The translations under genes and the position numbers were made by a program. A model generated the notes under the pieces. It was given only the letters and a program-made list of their open reading frames with translations, was not told where the DNA came from and did not search any database. DNA of 64,000 nt from Hevea brasiliensis (lineage: Eukaryota; Streptophyta; Magnoliopsida; Malpighiales; Euphorbiaceae), in contig NC_079503.1 in the NCBI RefSeq assembly GCF_030052815.1, positions 43,690,735 through 43,754,734 of the forward strand. The letters run 5' to 3'. Positions 33,921-46,644 of the stretch are shown piece by piece. Every line of letters begins with the position of its first letter. The stretch's first letter is position 1.

Positions 33921-35349
33921 TGTGACACCCCTTACCCGTGTACAGTATACCCGAGTAAGTAAGGCCACACGGTGTACTGGCACACTCTAATGTTCCTCAA
34001 TTCATTTATATTATGTTTTTGAAGTTAATTTATGAAATATGATTTATTTTAACCATTTATCAAAAGCATTATTCATTTGAGGTTCCGAAGATTTTAAAGA
34101 AAATTCGGCGGAGTACCGGCTAAAAATGGAGAAAACAGTTCTTCGGAACCTGTTAAAAACACTTCCAATATTTGTATTTCATCATCTCAAACTCCAATAT
34201 CCAAAATCTCAACAATATTTCTCAATTTCAATTCTCAATAATCTTTTCATTTCTCAAACATCCATTTCTCATATAGAAGCGATAAATACATGCTCAAATT
34301 TTTGCATTCATAGTCATAACTTTCATTATTTACATGAACATCAAAATATATTACATGAGTTCAAATACATATGAGAAAGTAAAAATCTGCTACAAAATAT
34401 CAAAATGACAAAATGACACCTAGTGCCCTACCAATGCAATCGCAGTAGTGAGGTGACACGGACATCGTGCGGATCTACGGGATGAACTCACCCGATCTGC
34501 GGTCTCACGGGCTCACGATCGGGATCTCCGGTACCTACGCGTGGAAAATGCAACTAGCTAAGCAATAATGCTTAGTGGTGCAATAATATAATAGAAGAAA
34601 ATAGCAAGAAAATGAATGTGTATAGAATGTGTATGCTTTCTTTGTTTGTTATTGGTATATCCATTATTTCGTTAACGTTGTTCACTTTTATTCATTTGGT
34701 TGCCCCAAGTAACCTACACTAGACGCATCGGATCGATAACGGGTAACCGCACCGGTACCTAGTACCTCGGGCCACACCATCGGTCACATATGCATCTCCG
34801 GTGTGCAAAGTAACAACTAACAAGTCAGAATAATATCAGGCACAAGGCCAAGTCTCAATATAAAGTCAGAATGGCTGAAAGCCATGAAATCACGGAATGG
34901 CATATTGCCATGTGCAGTACTGCTAACTGAACCCTATTGGCATGCCAAACTATCCAAACCAATCTTGTTAGGTATACTAGGGCATTTGAAACTTTTAAAT
35001 TCTTCAATTTGTGAATTTCAAATTTTTAGTGTCACTATTCATCATTGGTCAACAAAAATGTTGACTTTTAGAATAAAAATGTGTACATTGACTTTGGCAC
35101 TCCCAACATACCACATTTGGTGTTTAAAACTTGTTGGCATTAAGTGTTAATACCATTTCAAAGTGTAACTCAACACAAGCAGAATTTTCAGTTTTGGTGA
35201 GTCAACTTCACTATTCCATTGGACACTGTTACTGTGGGAATTTGAAGAAATGTAAAACATAAAAGTCATTCCTTATTTTGTCTAGTTGAATTTCTTTTTT
35301 TGAATCACTCCATTTGGAGTTTTGTAGCTCCAGATATGACCCAAAAACC
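33921..35349 (-). repeat. F 5' LTR, truncated (about 1.43 of 3.1 kb)
   Basis: It matches 26018-27429 of the 3' LTR, mostly nearly identical, but with clustered small differences in the GC-rich part (34436-34910). It stops after CCAAAAACC and switches to LTR A sequence. Promoter and donor regions are lost. Confidence 0.92.
34540..34575 (-). other. F 5' LTR hairpin
   Basis: CTAAGCA (34558-34564), loop ATAA, TGCTTAG (34569-34575). Confidence 0.65.
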
Positions 35350-38300
35350 TATAAAAAGCACTTCTAATAATTTATCTCAACAATTTCAACAACTCAACAA
35401 CAATCCCAACCAATTTCTCAAGTTTCAAAATTCAACAATCATTATTTCTCAATTTCCAAAAATTCAGTAATCAACCAAATACTATCAATCAATTTCATTC
35501 AAATTAAAATAAAATATTTCCATTCATATTTTATTAAAGATAAAACAATTTATATACATCATACTAAAAATATACATTAGGAAAATCCAAACTAAAATTT
35601 ATTATAAACTTTATACAAGCTGCTCAAGACCAATTTTACATGTCTATATATTTACGTGCATTACATACATCAAAATAAATATTTACAGTCAGGATATAAA
35701 TTATACCCGATAACTTCAAAGCTGGTAGCTCCTCTGTCCTCAGCAGCTCACTCTGCTGCTCTTTTAGTCTCTATATCTGCGACAGCAATAACAGCCATCG
35801 CTGAGTACTAGGACTCAGTGGTGCACAACATATTAAAATAATCTTTATGCAGAGTTTAAATCATATTTATTCAAAAATTGGACTGAACATGAGAATTAAA
35901 TACAAAACATGAATTATGAGATTTTAATCCAAACAATTTCATTTTGAAATATCAAAAAACATTTCATAAAACCTACAGTTATATCATGTCATTCGAAATA
36001 AATATAATCTCAATAGCCAGAGGCTAAGGAGAAGTCACATCACAAGGCTAGCTAGCTCAAATATATGGATATCCATTCAATTTCTTCTTCTACAGGCACA
36101 CACCTCAACACTTTAGCTAGAGAAGGAATCAAAATTCGAAACTGATTACCCCCACTAGTCATGCTAGTGAGGTGTTCAAATATATGGTCATGACATTGTG
36201 GTTTCAAAACTTATCTTAACAATTTACTAAACATTGCCATTTCAAATATACACAAATAACTTTCAATAATTTAAATCAAAAACATCATAAATACTTCATC
36301 ATAGTAATGTCACAATTTAATATTTCAAATTATTCAAAACAATATACAGAAGATAATTTACAAAAATTATACGTTGTGCACAAACCTTAAGCGAGTCGCC
36401 TCTTGGCCTTGACTCGATTCCTCGGGTTCTTTCCCGATGTTCTTTTCCACTAAAACACACAATTTCACAGTGTTTCAGTATCATAACTTAGCATAAATCC
36501 AAAATTAAATTTAAATTCCCTTTACCTAGCTCTAATGTGCTACACTTGACGTTCTTTAAATTTTGTGTTTCGGGGTCACTATTTACTACACTATTCAAGT
36601 CAATTTGTTGACTTTCTAAGGCTTAATAGGTATGGGAATTCCAACTTCACCCACATAGCACATTTTGGACACTAAATTTGTTGGTTTTGGTTGTTTACTT
36701 AAATTCTAAGTCTTTTAGGCAAATTTGCAAATTTTTTGTTTTGGTGTCTTAAGTTGCACTGTTCCATTGGTCATTTTTCTGTTAGAATTTAGCAAAACTT
36801 CCTTCATAGAAAATGTTCCCTATTGTCTTAAATTTATTCTCCTTTTCGGATCACTCCAATTGGAGTTTTGTAGCTCAAGTTATAGCCATTTGAATCATGG
36901 CTGCTGGATTGGACTTAACCCAGATTTCTAGGCAAATTCTGGTTCTGGCAGTTTTAGGTCACCAACTTTGGGTGGCCAAATGGCTTGGTTAATGGCATAA
37001 TTTGGGTTTGTGTTCTTCATGAAAGTTTTAGGTCTATATCTCAACTGTCCACTGGTAAACTTTTAGGTCATTTAGACCTACCTAGCTCATGTTATGGCAA
37101 ATGAACAAACACTATTCATTTGGTCATTTTTGTACAGGTCAGACTGAGAAAATCCAAATTTGGTCAATTTGTTCACTAGGTTTTGGTCACTTTTTGGGCA
37201 TGATTCCAAAATGAAAATTGTGTCATTTTATGTCTATTTTCATTCCCAATTGGTCTCATATCAATCGGACTTGTAAATTTATAGTTTTAGTCCCTCAAAG
37301 GGACCTTGGTCCTGTTGCCTGCAGCATGACCACATTCAATCCGAATTTAAACTCAATTCCAACACTTCCAACACACTTCATTTGGTCACAAATGACCATT
37401 TCTCACCTCAAACTAGGTCAAACACATCATTTCACTATTTTTCCAAATTTTGTCTCCCAAACCCTAGGTCCAAAACCCTAACTTCCATGTTTAGCTCATT
37501 TGTTGAATTCTAAATGCATATTTAGTATTTATACACTCATTCACACTTAACTAATTCGTAATTTGTATCAAAATTATCCATCCTCAAACCTAAACCCTAG
37601 CTGCCCAAATTTCTATTTGGTCCACCATGCTTGATTTTATTCACTTATTTGTTAATTCCAAGTGTAAATTTGCTACTTAAACATAAATTCAAAGAGAGAA
37701 TGAAGGAAGAATACCAACCTTAAGTGAGCATAATTTTTCACTCTTCAATTCCTTCAACTTTTTCTTCTTTCTTTCTCCTTTAATCTTCTTTCCAAGGTTT
37801 TCTTATAATTTTTCTTCAAGAAAATTAAAGGATTTATAGTGAAATTTGGTGTTTAGAAAGCTTAAGAATAAGCTTTCATGGAGGTTTAGAGAGGGAGAGG
37901 GTAAGTGTCACGGCTTGGAAAACAAAAAGGGTGAAAATGTGTTTTTCAATATTTTTGATTTTATCCTTTTTCTTTGACTTTATCAAATTTTAATTAAATA
38001 TAATTTATTTGTAATGTCATAGCTTATGTCATTTTGATGATGATGATGTCACTAATGTAATTTCTTTTTTCCCCTTTTTTTTCTTTTTATTTATTTTTCT
38101 TTGGTTCTTTTAATTTAATTCTTGATCCCAAAATTTTCTTTTCTCCGATTTTATTTGATAGTCAGGTCAGGAGTCAGCTCCAGGGGTCAATTGACCAAAT
38201 TGCCCCCCGCCGGTTCAACCCGGTATTCAAATAATTCAATATTTCTTCCGGATCCCTGACCTAATTATTTGACCTGCTTAACAATTCTTTTTCGTGATTT

Positions 38301-38608
38301 TCTCTTTTCCACTGTGTTCACAATGGTCCTAAGGATAGAGGCGTCACATTTTACGATTTGAAATTCGAGTTTAAATCGACTTCGCAATCCTTCCTGAGAA
38401 GGTCACCCACTGCTATTACTCTTGGCTCGTTTAACTTCTTATGTTTCGTTTTTCTTATTTATACTTAACTAATTGACAATTACTAATTATTTGTGTTTAT
38501 GGCTTATCTAATTGTCTTAAGTGTGGTTCTAATCCCCTTAATTGTCTGGACTGACTTCGGTCACCGGAATAGTGAAATATACCAGGCTATACAAATAGGG
38601 GTGTTACA
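35350..38608 (-). repeat. A1 5' LTR, main fragment
   Basis: It continues LTR A to its start at 38608 (minus strand TGTAACACCCC). About 165 bp of LTR A between 24181 and here are missing by comparison with A3 (57787-57951). Donor-like AAG|GTTGGT has first intron base 37718. The double hairpin is at 35779-35818. The stretch from 36422 matches the start of the window. Confidence 0.92.
35779..35818 (-). other. A1 5' LTR double hairpin
   Basis: Hairpin 1: CTGAGT (35801-35806) with ACTCAG (35813-35818). Hairpin 2: 35779-35786 with 35794-35801, eight pairs including two G-U wobbles in the minus-strand RNA. Confidence 0.75.
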
Positions 38609-40030
38609 CTTCTAACATGAAAGTTGACACATTTTGTGCCTAGTTTTACCTCCAATTGGCCTCATACCAATTGGGGTTACATAATTTAGGTTATAGCCCT
38701 AAATGCATACTGCCCTTATATAATTTTTCAATTACACAAGCATTACACATTCAAAGCCCTAATCCTTAACTCCCATACTTGAATTCTGGAATTATAATGT
38801 ACTAATATCATTTATCACATCTCATTATAGTCAATTGGAGCAGTATATACAAGTCCTCAATACGGCAAATACAATCTTAATTCACAAAGTCAAAATCAAC
38901 ATAGTATACATGATTATACCCAACAATTACATGGAATTCCAACCAATAATTTACTATACACTTCCATGAATCTATTAATACCAATATTCACTAATTTATT
39001 TCATGGAGTTTAACACTCTTCTTAGTTCACCATGGCTACCAAAATTAGTACATAATAATAACTCATCAAAACCTCAAAATTTCTTCATCAATTTACTTAT
39101 CTTAAGCTTCCCACAAACTTTACTTAAGAAGGAAAGGAATTTGAACACTTACCTTGTTATGGAGCTTGATCAAACCTACATTATTCCTCTTCAAATTACC
39201 ATCAATTTCTTCCTTGTGATGTGGTGATCAACTTTAATTAAGACAAGTAAAAAAAATTTAGCTTGAAAATGGGTGGAGTGTGCCATGCATTTGGGTGGCC
39301 ATGGGAGGGTTTGGAAGCTCTTAAATTTGGCAATGGGGAGTGAATGAAGAAGATGAATGTGCTGAAATGAAGTGGCTGTCCACTTAAGTGTAAATAGCCC
39401 CCACTAACCCTCCACTAAAGTTTATTTAATTAATATTATATGTTAAAGTTTGATTATTCAAATTATATCCCATTTTTTTCATCATTTATATTATGTACCA
39501 TAATTTTAAATTTTCATGACATTTTCAAAGTGTGATATTACTCATTTTTAATGGACATTGAGGTCAAAAGGTAGCTCTAGGTATCAAATGACCAAAATGC
39601 CCCTCTTCGGGTTGCATTCTCGATTTTTCGATAACACCGATTTTTATCAGTTTCTTGAATTTTTCATTTTTCTTTGTACTAATTCTTTAATTTTCTTTGA
39701 CATTTCTAATGTCAATTATACTTCAATAAGTCTTTAATTATTTCTCAAAACTTAATTCCAAGGGTTCCTTGTGGTCCTGGGGTCAGCAATTGCCTTCGCC
39801 GTAACTTCCCGGTGCAGTCACCCTTTGCTACAGTGCTGGCTCGTTTAACTTAGTTTCACTTTCTCTCTTTTATTTTTCTCTAATTTTTCTTGCATTTTTT
39901 TTATTTATTTCATCATTTTATGCCTTTTTATTATCACTGAAGTGTAGTTCCAGACATCCTGACTTATCTGGATCGATATTAGGTCACCGGAGTAGTCGAA
40001 TGTACGGATTACATAAAGTGAGGGCATTAC
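38609..40030 (-). repeat. B': minus-strand B-type LTR, host of A1
   Basis: On the minus strand it starts TGTAATGCCCTCAC at 40030, like the B 3' LTR at 45298. It is cut by A1 at 38609; the rest would lie left of the window. It has donor AAG|GTAAGT with first intron base 39152 (+879). Whether it is a solo LTR or a 5' LTR cannot be seen. Confidence 0.88.
39147..39155 (-). promoter_or_regulatory. B' splice-donor-like site
   Basis: The minus strand reads AAG|GTAAGT, a full match to the plant donor consensus, at +879. Confidence 0.6.
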
Positions 40031-43000
40031 ATAATGCCCATGTATATATATGTTAGTGCTTGAAATTAGGAGTTTAAAATGGGAATTGAATACCTTAGTA
40101 AACTGCCATGGTTGGCAGCTTGTAAACCCTTGAATTTGTATGTGAATTGATGAAAATTATTCATGAAATATGATAGAGTTGAATTAGGGGCAGTATGTAT
40201 GTATTTGTTATGGAAGTGTATGTAACAATTTGGTGAGTATATATATTGAATTTGGGTTGGCTTACATGTTGAATATTAATGGAGTATTGTGTACCTTGAA
40301 ATCTTGAGTATTCTGCCCAATTTACTTTGGTGGAATTGTGTTGAATAAATATAGAAGTACCAAGAATGAATATTGAAGTATTGGGAGGAGGAGGATTGCC
40401 AAATTGGGAGTGTAAATTCTCTTATGGAGGTTGTGGTTATTGGCAGTGTATAAATTAGTGTATAAGTGTAAAGTTGTGACTCCAATTGCTATGAGGCTAA
40501 TTGGAGGTAAAACTAGACATAAAATAGGCCAACTTTCATGTGGAAGTGTTGCCCAAATTTTACCTAGAAGTGACCTAAAAGGATGACCTAATCCGAAATT
40601 AAAACTTTGAGAACCCAGAAATTGACCATATGAACAGTAGTCATTAAAATTATCATAACTCACTCAAAACGGGTCCAAATGACCTGAAATTTATATCGTT
40701 GGAAAGCTTAGACATAGGGCTACAACTTTAGTGAAAACCACCAAGCCCAGAAATGCCAATTACCAACTCAAAATGATTGCCAAAATTAGGCTACAAAAAC
40801 TGGCCAAATTGACTTTGATCTAAAAGTGACCCAGAATTGTTAAATAAGTGCAACTTGACCAGCATTAATAAAATGATAATAACTTGGTCCAAAAAACTCT
40901 AAATGACCTGAAATCAGTGCAAAAAATTTAGTAAGACATAGACCTACAAAATTGGTGATTGGACCAAAACCCAGAAACCAAGAGAAATAGGTTAATTAGT
41001 TTGATCAAGTTGATGTATAAAATCTGGAATTGGCACATTTGACTATAAAATTCAGAAAATTTAAATAAGCATATCTCCCACAAGAAGTGTCCAATTTAAA
41101 TGAGTCATCCCAATTTGGAAAGCTAAGAAAAGAGACCTAAAACTTTGTTTTAGGCAACTTCCTAAAATTATAAATGTATAAGACCAGAATTTAAGGTCAA
41201 AGCTACTGACCTAAATAGAAGTATGTTAAAATAGGACATTTGAATTCAAGCTAATTGTGTGACCATAAATAATTCTATAAAGTTTGAAAATTTGCAATAA
41301 AATTCTAAATGACTATAAGACATAGGGCAACAAATCCTATTAAGAATGCTAAGCCTAAATGTTATTACAAACTCTCTAAATAAATTAGTCAAATTCAATA
41401 TCGAATCTGCCTATTAAGGAAACCAAAGTTCAGATTTGACCTTGTTATGGTTAATTGACCATAACTTGAGTTATATAACTCCAAATGGAGTGATTAAAAA
41501 AGAAAATTAAAGAAGAGACAATAAGAAACAATTTGATAAAGAGAATTTTGCCAAATTCCCACTGTAACTTGCTCTAATAGAACAGTTAACATTGGGCATG
41601 AAATAAATTGTTGGATTAATTATGACATATGGTCCTGAAACACTGTATATTGTGTGTTTCAGTTGAAAAAGAGACTGGAAAGGGATCTTCGAAGGAAAAA
41701 TAAGAATTGAAGTAAATAAGAGGTTTGTGCACAACTAGTTTTTAATTCATTTTGTTCTGAAAATTTCATATGATTAAATGACGTTATTTTCCCTATCTAT
41801 TATGTTTATCAGGTGAATTTATTTCAAAAATTATTGAAATTGGTATCGTATGCATGAGTTTAGTTTTGTGAAATGGTATTTCAACAAGTATTAAGCATTG
41901 TTGTGGATTGAATAAATTATGTTTTGAAAAATTGTGATAGAATATGTTTTAAATCGTGATGGGCAATTTGCATGGAAAAATGCAAATTTATGTTTTGAAT
42001 TGTGTTGAGCATAAAAATTATTGGATATTGGAATTGACATTGAATTGAATTGTGTTGTGATTTATGCTCACAAAAAGGACAAAGAGATTCATGATATTAT
42101 TTTATATCTCACTATAGATGTTTGACTAGGTTATTACCCATCTCTCTCATTTGTTGAGGAGACAATGGAGTTAGTTTTGTTTTGATTGCCATGGTACATG
42201 CACAGGCTTAGATTCTCCTCTTATTAGAGGTTAGATCTAAGTTTTTTTTGCTATGGCCCTTTTGAAAGTTTCATTATTGTGGTGTGTACTGTGCACGATA
42301 ATTCGACCTCCCCAACCATAGGGAGTTAGAATCCCGATTCGACCTCCCCGACCATAGGGAGTTAGAATCACCCCGGAGATGGCCCTTTCGAATTAGTCTT
42401 GCATAATTGGTGAGATAAAGAATGGTTTTTGAATAGTAAAGAAATTTGATTTCAAAAGGGATTTATGCATAATTGATTTTATTGAAATTAATCTTTATTT
42501 CCATAATTATTGGAATTACTTTAAATGTCTAGTTGTGATTTGATAAATTAAATTTCTTGCTCAAAGTCATTTAATACAAATGATTTGTATTATTGACAAT
42601 GAATATTTTGATTTTTGAAATTTGATGAGTATCCAGATTTTCAAATTATTTGCTGTAATTTTGCTAAGGTATATTGTACTATGTTTTAAGTTATAGTTGT
42701 GTACCACTAAGTTCACCACTCAGTGATAGCTGTGTATGCTGTCGCAGCTGAAAAGAGTATAGAGCACTTGAGTAAGCTTCCTTGAAGACACATTCAGATC
42801 AATTCCAGGTATATCATAGGTATAACCATGTACATAGGTTTGATGTATGCATGTATTAATATGTATGTAAATTATTTGAGCAGTTGTATAAAAACTCTTG
42901 TAAAATATTTTGGTATGTAATTAAATGCAAATTATTGTAATGTAAATTTGAGATTTCATTTACCTGTATAGTTTTGTAATATTAATTTTTGAGTCTTGTA

Positions 43001-43417
43001 ATCAATAAAATGTTTCTTTTATGATGAGGTTGGTTTGAAAATAAAATGATTTGATTATTGAGATTGAATTGTGAGATGAAATAAAGTTTATTGGAGTTGT
43101 ATTTGAGAAAACATATTGGGAGTGTTTTCCTTTTCAGGTTTGAAGAACTGTTTTCTTAAAATACAGTTGGCACTCTGCCGAAATTTTGAAAAATTTTTAT
43201 AACACCTGATTTTAATCGATGATTTTGATCTATGATCAAATTTTCACTTTAAGGCTTTTTAAGAAATATTCAACGTTCCCACTACTATTTAATTTCATGA
43301 AATTTGTTTTAAAATCCCTTGTACTATATTTAATGGGTTACTGGTAGGCAAAGTACGATAATACATTAGGTGTACTACGGGATCATGTTACATCTTACAG
43401 AGGAGTAGGGTGTGACA
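40031..43417 (+). repeat. B 5' LTR (start missing)
   Basis: It begins abruptly at the end of B' and ends GGGTGTGACA before the PBS. No genes. Five modules at about 195-220 bp spacing (anchors 40652, 40874, 41068, 41262, 41459) and the double hairpin 42707-42745 are the visible structure. Around 42300-42380 a 40-bp segment with CGACCTCCCC is present twice. Confidence 0.88.
42707..42745 (+). other. B 5' LTR double hairpin
   Basis: Hairpin 1: CTAAGT with ACTCAG (one A-C mismatch). Hairpin 2: GTGATAGC (42723-42730) with GCTGTCGC (42738-42745), all eight positions paired with G-U wobbles. Confidence 0.7.
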
Positions 43418-43424
43418 TGTTTAG

Positions 43425-43436
43425 CGGTATCAGAGC
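43425..43436 (+). other. B primer-binding site
   Basis: CGGTATCAGAGC, one mismatch to the initiator tRNA-Met site, seven bases after the LTR. Confidence 0.85.
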
Positions 43437-43543
43437 AATGGTTTTAAAGTAAATTTTGAACTGTGAATTTGAAATCTTGTTTTTGGTAAATACAACTGCT
43501 CAAATGTTTGATACATATAGTACATTTACATCATAAATATAAA

Positions 43544-43579
43544 CTAATAGAGAGAAATCTCCTTGTGTTGGCTATATAG
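43544..43579 (+). promoter_or_regulatory. B predicted branch point and splice acceptor
   Basis: CTAAT (43544-43548), pyrimidine-rich stretch, ATATAG ending at 43579, 25 bases before the gag ATG. Confidence 0.5.
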
Positions 43580-43604
43580 GAAATAGAAAATCTTGTGAAA
43601 AGAT

Positions 43605-44233
43605 ATGAAAGATAAGAATGAGACAACAGAACAGTCTGTGACGGCGGAAGTGCAAGGTGAGGCCCCAGCTCCTCAGAGAGTCGAAAGCCAGACTTTACCA
43701 GCCCCACTTGTACAAATTATTGCACAAATGGCCCAACAAATGGCCACTTTTTTCAAGAAATGGCTGATAATCTGTCAACCCAAGCCTAAGTACCAAACTA
43801 ACCCTCACAAGGGCAGTGTGAAATAAAAAAGAGGGAGAAACCTATGGGTCAAAATTCGAGTAGTAAATTAGGGAAGAGAAAAGAATTTGAGGGACCCCGA
43901 GCTCAGGGATATAACAGAGGCAAATCTTTAGGTCAGAGACCACCAAGATCTACTCGTCGAACAACCAGAAGTGCCTATTCTGCCCGTATCTGCCATGTTT
44001 GTGGCAAGCTATATGGAGGTAATTGTTATAAGGCAACTGGAGCCTACTACAATTATGGTGAACATGGACATTTTGCTAGAGATTGTAATAGAGCACCTCA
44101 ATCTGCTCTCCAAAGTTCACAGATAGTCAGTAGAGGTCGAGATAGAAATAGAGTTGGTACTCCTCACAACCATAACACAGTGAATCAACCCGAACATAGT
44201 AGCGTACTAGTCAGAGCGTCCACTGTGCACTAA
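43605..44233 (+). pseudogene. B gag remnant
   Basis: ATG at 43605 (MKDKNETTEQS, similar in plan to A gag). The first frame ends 43826. The second open piece, 43844-44233, has a basic stretch and a decayed knuckle: CHVCGKLYGGNC and YYNYGEHGHFARDC, in which the first two cysteines of the CCHC became tyrosine (two G-to-A changes). The gag core with its WW motif is deleted. Not functional. Confidence 0.82.
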
Positions 44234-45297
44234 GGAGAAAGAATAGAAACTTTGGATGTAGCTGCTAGTAAGTTCTTAATTTTTGAAAGAAATAATGAGT
44301 TGTTATTTGATCCCAGCACTACTTATTTCTATGTTAGTGTTAGAATTATATGTTTTGTTGCTATTCCTTTACATAGGAATAAATTTTGATGTTTTAGTGA
44401 CTAGTCCTTTAGGATCAAAACTACGATAACAAGTATGATTGACATTAATTTAAAAAAAAAAAATTGTCAGTTACCTAAAAATAAGTTGCAATAATAAAAT
44501 TGCTCTAGATGTAGGCAAAGATGTTACTGTTAGTAATTGTCAATGGATATTGTAATCAGAATAGGTTTAGGATATTAGTGGATTCGAGAAGGATAAGATG
44601 TTAGAAAACCTAGTCCATGAGGTTATAACGTAGAGACTATGTAATGTTCTCGATGTTTGTACAGTAAGCTACAGATTACAGTATCGACATAGGATTATTG
44701 TGTAGAGCTACGTGCTTCCTCGTGGTACACCAAGATAAGGATGTTTGTCAGTGGTCTTTGATTTGGTACATAAGAGTACTATTATGGGAAATAAATGTGA
44801 AAATTTTAGTTAGAAATTGAAAACTTTAAAACTAACATATCGAAAGGTCACTATTAGTTAGTGACTTGGTTACAATAATGTCAGCTACCGATACGACAAG
44901 AATTACTATAAAATTAGAGATTTTAGTATGACTATAAATTAAAAAGAATACCTTGAGGACGAAGATATCTAGACCTCGATATGGAGTCTTATAGTTATTT
45001 TGATATTTTTGTCAGAAAGAAATGATTTAGGCATTTGAGACATTTGTGTGAGATAAATATAGAATACCTAGACGAGGGCAAGTTAACAGGATTGGAGTAA
45101 GTAAAGGAGACGGAAGGACTAGTAAGGATTCTAGCATGAAAATTCAAGAAACTGATGAATAAGAGAATTTCATGAGTGGAAACACAAAAGGCAAAGGACA
45201 CAATGATAGGAGAGTGAGTAAAATTATGAGATAACGATATCAGTTATATGAATCTGATAAATTTCGAGGACGAAATTTTCATTTTGAGGGAAAGAAT
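44234..45297 (+). pseudogene. B decayed protease and unreadable remainder
   Basis: Near 44290-44330 a degenerate protease site (LLFDPSTTYFYVS in place of [11 protein letters not shown]) is visible. From about 44400 to 45230 I recognise no family; it is AT-rich and full of stops in all frames. The last 60 bases are the typical element end: AAATTTCGAGGACGAAATT, then polypurine tract TGAGGGAAAGAAT directly before the LTR. Confidence 0.65.
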
Positions 45298-46644
45298 TGT
45301 AATGCCCTCATTTTACGTAGTCCGTACATTCGACTACTCCGGTGTCCTAATGTCGGTCCGGACAAGTCAGGATGTCTGGAACTACACTTCAGTGATAGTA
45401 AACAGGCTTAAAATGATGAAATAAATAAAAATAAAATACAAGAAAAATTAAAGAAAAATAAAAGAGAGAAAGTGAAACTAAGTTAAACGAGCAGACACCG
45501 AAGTGATGGGTGACCGTACCGAGAAATTATGGCGTAGGCAATAGTTGACTCCGGGATCGCGGGGAACCCTCGGAATTAAGTTTCGAGACATAATTAAAGA
45601 CTTATTGAAGTGTAACCCAACTTTCATGCGAAAGTGTTGCCCAAATTCTGCCTAGAAGTGACCAAAAATGATGACCTAATCCAGAATTGAAAATTTGAGA
45701 ACCCATAAATTGACCATATGAACAGTAGTTATTAAAATGACCATAACTCACTCAAAACTAGTCCAAATGACCTGAAATTTATACCGTTAGAAAGCTTAGA
45801 CATAGGGCTACAACTTTAGTGAAGAACACCAAGCCCAGAAATGCCAATTACCAAGTCAAAATGATCGCCAAAGTTGGGTTACAAAAACTGGCCGGATTGA
45901 CTTTGACGTAAAAGTGACCCAGAATTGTCAAATAAGTAAAACTTGACCAGCATTAGTAAAATGACCATAACTTGGTCCAAAAAACTCCAAATGACCAAAA
46001 ATTAGTGCCAAAAATTCAATAAGACATAGACCTATAAAATTGGTGATTGGACCAAAACCTAGAAACCAAGAGAAATAGGTCAGTTAGTTTGATAAAGTTG
46101 ATGTATAAAATCTAGAATTGGCACATTTGACCATAAAATCCAGAAAATTCAAATAGGCATATCTCCCACAAGAAGTGTCCAATTTAAATGACCCTTACCA
46201 ATTTGGAAAGCTAAGAAAGAGACCTAAAACTTTGTTTTAGATAACTTCCTTAAATTATAAATGTATAAGACCAGAATTTAAGGTCAAAGCTACTGATCTA
46301 AATAGAAGTATATGAAAATAGGTCATTTGAATTCAAGCTAATTGTGTGACCATAAATAATTCTATAAAGTTTGAAAATTTGCAATAAAATTCTAAATAAC
46401 TATAAGACATAGGGCAAAAAATCCTATGAAGAATGCTAAGCCTAAATGTTACTACAAACTATCCAAATAAATTAGTCAAATTTAGTTTCGAATCTGCCTA
46501 TTAAGGAAACCAAAGTTATATTTGACCTAGTTATGGTTAATTGACCATAACTTGAGTTATATAACTCCAAATGGAGTGATTCAAAAAGGTAATTAAAGAA
46601 GACATAATAAAAAACAATTTGATGAAGAGAATTTTGCCAAATTC
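45298..46644 (+). repeat. B 3' LTR, first part
   Basis: It starts TGTAATGCCCTCAT and matches B' to GACTTATTGAAGT (45613), then jumps to AACTTTCATG, an internal deletion of about 1 kb. It then matches 40520-41555 closely and ends at the A2 junction. Confidence 0.9.

Larger units (their letters stand above)
26018..35349 (-). mobile_element. F: Ty3/gypsy chromovirus with gag-pol, 5' LTR truncated
   Basis: Minus-strand element: 5' LTR (33921-35349, truncated), PBS, gag from 33793, protease, RT, RNase H, integrase ending by 29136, polypurine tract, 3' LTR (26018-29124). It is the only element here with a long uninterrupted gag-pro-RT frame. Family F is related to D by gag start and LTR start (TGTAACACCCTC). 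It lies in E2. Confidence 0.92.
1..38608 (-). mobile_element. A1: Ty3/gypsy chromovirus, left end outside window, heavily nested
   Basis: This is a minus-strand LTR retrotransposon. Its 3' LTR (1-2073) and the split 5' LTR (24067-24181 plus 35350-38608) are clearly homologous: the sequence from base 1 aligns with that from 36422 onward. Between them, in minus order, lie PBS, gag, protease, RT, RNase H and integrase remnants. Elements E1 and D split the interior, and E2 and F split the 5' LTR. The right end is followed by CTTCT; the left end and its target duplication lie outside the window. Protein order and motifs place it with Ty3/gypsy chromoviruses, probably Tekay/Del (inference from long LTRs and the chromodomain-like tail). 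Confidence 0.9.
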
